A stretch of DNA of 8,124 nucleotides from Burkholderiaceae bacterium (GTDB lineage: Bacteria > Pseudomonadota > Gammaproteobacteria > Burkholderiales > Burkholderiaceae), in the NCBI GenBank assembly GCA_947461805.1, contig CANHMJ010000060.1:1-8124 (forward strand). The letters are read 5' to 3'. How positions within the stretch are numbered: position 1 is the first letter of the stretch; every line of letters begins with the position of its first letter. The translations under genes were made by a program, and so were the position numbers. Below are positions 6,852 through 8,124 of the stretch, piece by piece. Under the pieces are notes generated by a model. That model had not been told where the DNA came from. It did no database searches and worked only from the letters and a program-made list of their open reading frames with translations.

Positions 6852-8047
6852 CGGTCGATTTCCTTCTGGTTAATTTCATGATCGCCAATCGCTGGCGCAT
6901 TGACAAGGCATAGTAGTCGCTCTTCTTGCTCTAAGGCAGCCCCGCTATCGCTTCGATCTTGAGCGCAGACATAAACGGTAGGGTGATTGGGGTAGGCCTT
7001 GTGTTGAAAAATGGCACTAAATTCGCTGGCGTAATCGCGATTAAAAAAGACGTTGTGGCGTACCAGTGGGAAGCCGCTGGTTTTGACTTTCATCGACCAA
7101 GTCAATGCCGAAAGTGAGCGGCTAGTCGGAATGCGGTTCGATATGGCCGATCGCAAAGATTCTCCGAGTAAGCCTTGACGCAGGGCATTGATATCGCCAT
7201 TAAAGACAACGTAGTCTGCCGGTATGTGCTCTCCGTCAGCCAGCTCAATCGATGTAATGCGGTAGTGCTCTTGATGAATTGCTTGCACTGATGCATTGGT
7301 ACGAATCCGCGCGCCTTTGCTTTCTGCCAAGCGCCCGATTGCTTTTGGAATCTCAGCCATGCCGCCACGCACTGACCAAACCCCATCCATTTCAACTTGG
7401 GCAATCAGCATTAAGGTTGCCGGAGCTAAATAAGGGGAAGAGCCGCAGTAGGTAGCGTAGCGACCAAAAAGTTGATGTAGGCGTGGGTCCTTAAAGTATT
7501 TTCCCAGCGAAGTCCAGAGATCACTAAAGGGTCCGATCGCCATCAGCGGCATAGATTGCATGATGCCCAGTGACCCCATCATGCCTGCCATCGATGGTCT
7601 CGCCGATTGAATAAAGGGCTTCTCGAGGACCTCATATACCTTCTTAGCCATCGCGCAGAACTCTAAAAATGCTTTTGCTTCTGCTGGACTAGAAAATGCA
7701 GCAATGGCGTCTGCACTTTGCTGGCGATCGGCAAATAAATCGAGATACTGTTCGCCCCAGGTATGCCGCGCTAAGATGGTCAATGGATCGGTTTGTACAT
7801 GCGCGGAGAATGACTCACCGCAGGCCTCAAAGAGCTGCTCAAACACCCAGCGCATCGTAAACACTGTTGGTCCCGAATCCACTAATCCAATATCATCACT
7901 AGCCCCGACTGCCACTTGGCGAATCTTCCCGCCAATTGCTTGTTCTTTTTCAAGCAGGGTAACATCAAAGCCAAGTTGGGTAAGCTCAAGGCAGGCGCAT
8001 AAACCGCCAATGCCGCCCCCAACAACGACTACACGTTCGCTACTCAT
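6542..8047 (-). CDS. crtD: Hydroxy/methoxycarotenoid 3,4-desaturase (CrtD)
   Basis: CrtD is a FAD-dependent desaturase of the CrtI superfamily that forms the C3-C4 double bond of 1-hydroxy or 1-methoxy carotenoids after CrtC (and CrtF) in the spheroidene/spirilloxanthin pathways. It is 501 aa, the normal length. The Rossmann motif GGGIGG is at 10-15 directly after the start, with LLEKEQAIGGKIR ending the second strand, then DSGPTVFTM. The C-terminal FAD signature is at about 465-487, including HPGPGVP at 473-479. It is called CrtD rather than a second CrtI because of the DSGPTVFTM and HPGPGVPMA forms and its crtA/crtC neighbours. The ATG lies 3 nt after the stop of the upstream partial gene; no strong Shine-Dalgarno is visible, so coupling is likely. 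Its last 310 nt also contain the long crtC frame. Confidence 0.93.
   Translation of the reverse strand: MSSERVVVVGGGIGGLCACLELTQLGFDVTLLEKEQAIGGKIRQVAVGASDDIGLVDSGPTVFTMRWVFEQLFEACGESFSAHVQTDPLTILARHTWGEQYLDLFADRQQSADAIAAFSSPAEAKAFLEFCAMAKKVYEVLEKPFIQSARPSMAGMMGSLGIMQSMPLMAIGPFSDLWTSLGKYFKDPRLHQLFGRYATYCGSSPYLAPATLMLIAQVEMDGVWSVRGGMAEIPKAIGRLAESKGARIRTNASVQAIHQEHYRITSIELADGEHIPADYVVFNGDINALRQGLLGESLRSAISNRIPTSRSLSALTWSMKVKTSGFPLVRHNVFFNRDYASEFSAIFQHKAYPNHPTVYVCAQDRSDSGAALEQEERLLCLVNAPAIGDHEINQKEIDRCEQTAFTLLKQCGLELQEASHSTIRTSPTEFNRLFPGRGGALYGQATHGWMSSFQRSNALTQIENLFLVGGSVHPGPGVPMAALSGRQAVAALMARRNSIKR
6861..6865 (-). promoter_or_regulatory. Shine-Dalgarno candidate for the internal crtC start
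   Basis: On the minus strand AAGGA (in the context AGAAGGAAATCGACCG) lies nine bases before the ATG at 6851-6849, inside the crtD coding sequence. It is the best ribosome-binding match upstream of any possible crtC start and is the main sequence reason to accept the long form. It could also be chance within the crtD codons for Lys-Glu. Confidence 0.45.
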
Positions 8048-8050
8048 TGC

Positions 8051-8124
8051 TTAGCCATAAGATTTTCCCCGCCAAGTACCTTCCATTGCGGATGGCGTGA
8101 AACGCGTAAACATGGATTCTGAAA
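8051..8124 (-). CDS. crtA: 3' end of probable spheroidene monooxygenase (partial)
   Basis: An open frame enters from the right edge and gives 23 residues before a TAA at 8053-8051: SESMFTRF, then TPSAMEGTWRGKSYG. The pattern S-E-S-x-F-x-R-F followed about eight residues later by G-T-W-x-G resembles, from memory, the C-terminal part of CrtA, the oxygenase that converts spheroidene to spheroidenone. It lies 3 nt upstream of crtD on the same strand, as expected of a carotenoid operon, and I recall a crtA-crtD-crtC order in Rubrivivax. The fragment is too short for a firm call; the open frame and tight spacing support a real gene more than they support its name. Confidence 0.55.
   Translation of the reverse strand, partial: SESMFTRFTPSAMEGTWRGKSYG

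Noticed and set aside
7704..8054. 116-codon plus-strand open frame opposite crtD
   Set aside because: It is an antisense shadow of a clear FAD-dependent desaturase, with no recognisable protein motif.
8048..8124. Promoter and PpsR site upstream of crtD
   Set aside because: The stretch is an open coding tail and contains no TGT-N12-ACA; crtD is probably expressed from an upstream operon promoter.

Overview
The window is a piece of a proteobacterial photosynthesis gene cluster. It carries reaction-centre genes followed by carotenoid genes, on two convergent transcription units. The protein families (L and M subunits, a tetraheme PufC, and the CrtI/CrtB/CrtC/CrtD set), the Rubrivivax-like gene content and the moderate G+C by eye (roughly half) suggest an aerobic anoxygenic or purple phototroph of the Betaproteobacteria (Burkholderiales). 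A freshwater relative of Polynucleobacter is one possibility. This placement is inference from gene content and protein character, not from a marker gene.

Left unit, plus strand, about 1-5596: pufL, pufM, pufC, crtI, crtB. Spacing is very tight: 11 nt between pufL and pufM, a 1-nt stop/start overlap between pufM and pufC, 43 nt before crtI, and a 14-nt overlap between crtI and crtB. The left edge lies just upstream of pufL, so the antenna genes pufBA and the operon promoter, if present, are outside the window. All ligands to the bacteriochlorophylls, non-heme iron and four hemes that I checked are present, so the reaction centre looks functional.

Right unit, minus strand, 8124 down to 5625: the last 23 codons of a probable crtA (spheroidene monooxygenase), then crtD and crtC. 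crtD begins 3 nt after the crtA stop. crtC is the odd gene. Its conserved hydratase domain begins right at the crtD stop, but its reading frame has no ATG, GTG or TTG there. The nearest good start, with a Shine-Dalgarno match, is about 280 nt inside crtD, giving a 310-nt out-of-frame overlap.

Together the genes make phytoene (CrtB), desaturate it (CrtI), hydrate the end (CrtC), 3,4-desaturate the hydroxylated or methoxylated product (CrtD) and probably add the keto group (CrtA). This is the spheroidene/spheroidenone branch, whose product binds to the reaction centre and antenna. The two units converge with only 28 nt between stops and no obvious terminator. No gap exceeds 300 nt, and I see no mobile elements, CRISPR, RNA genes or wholly new system. 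The best lead is the crtD/crtC overlap.
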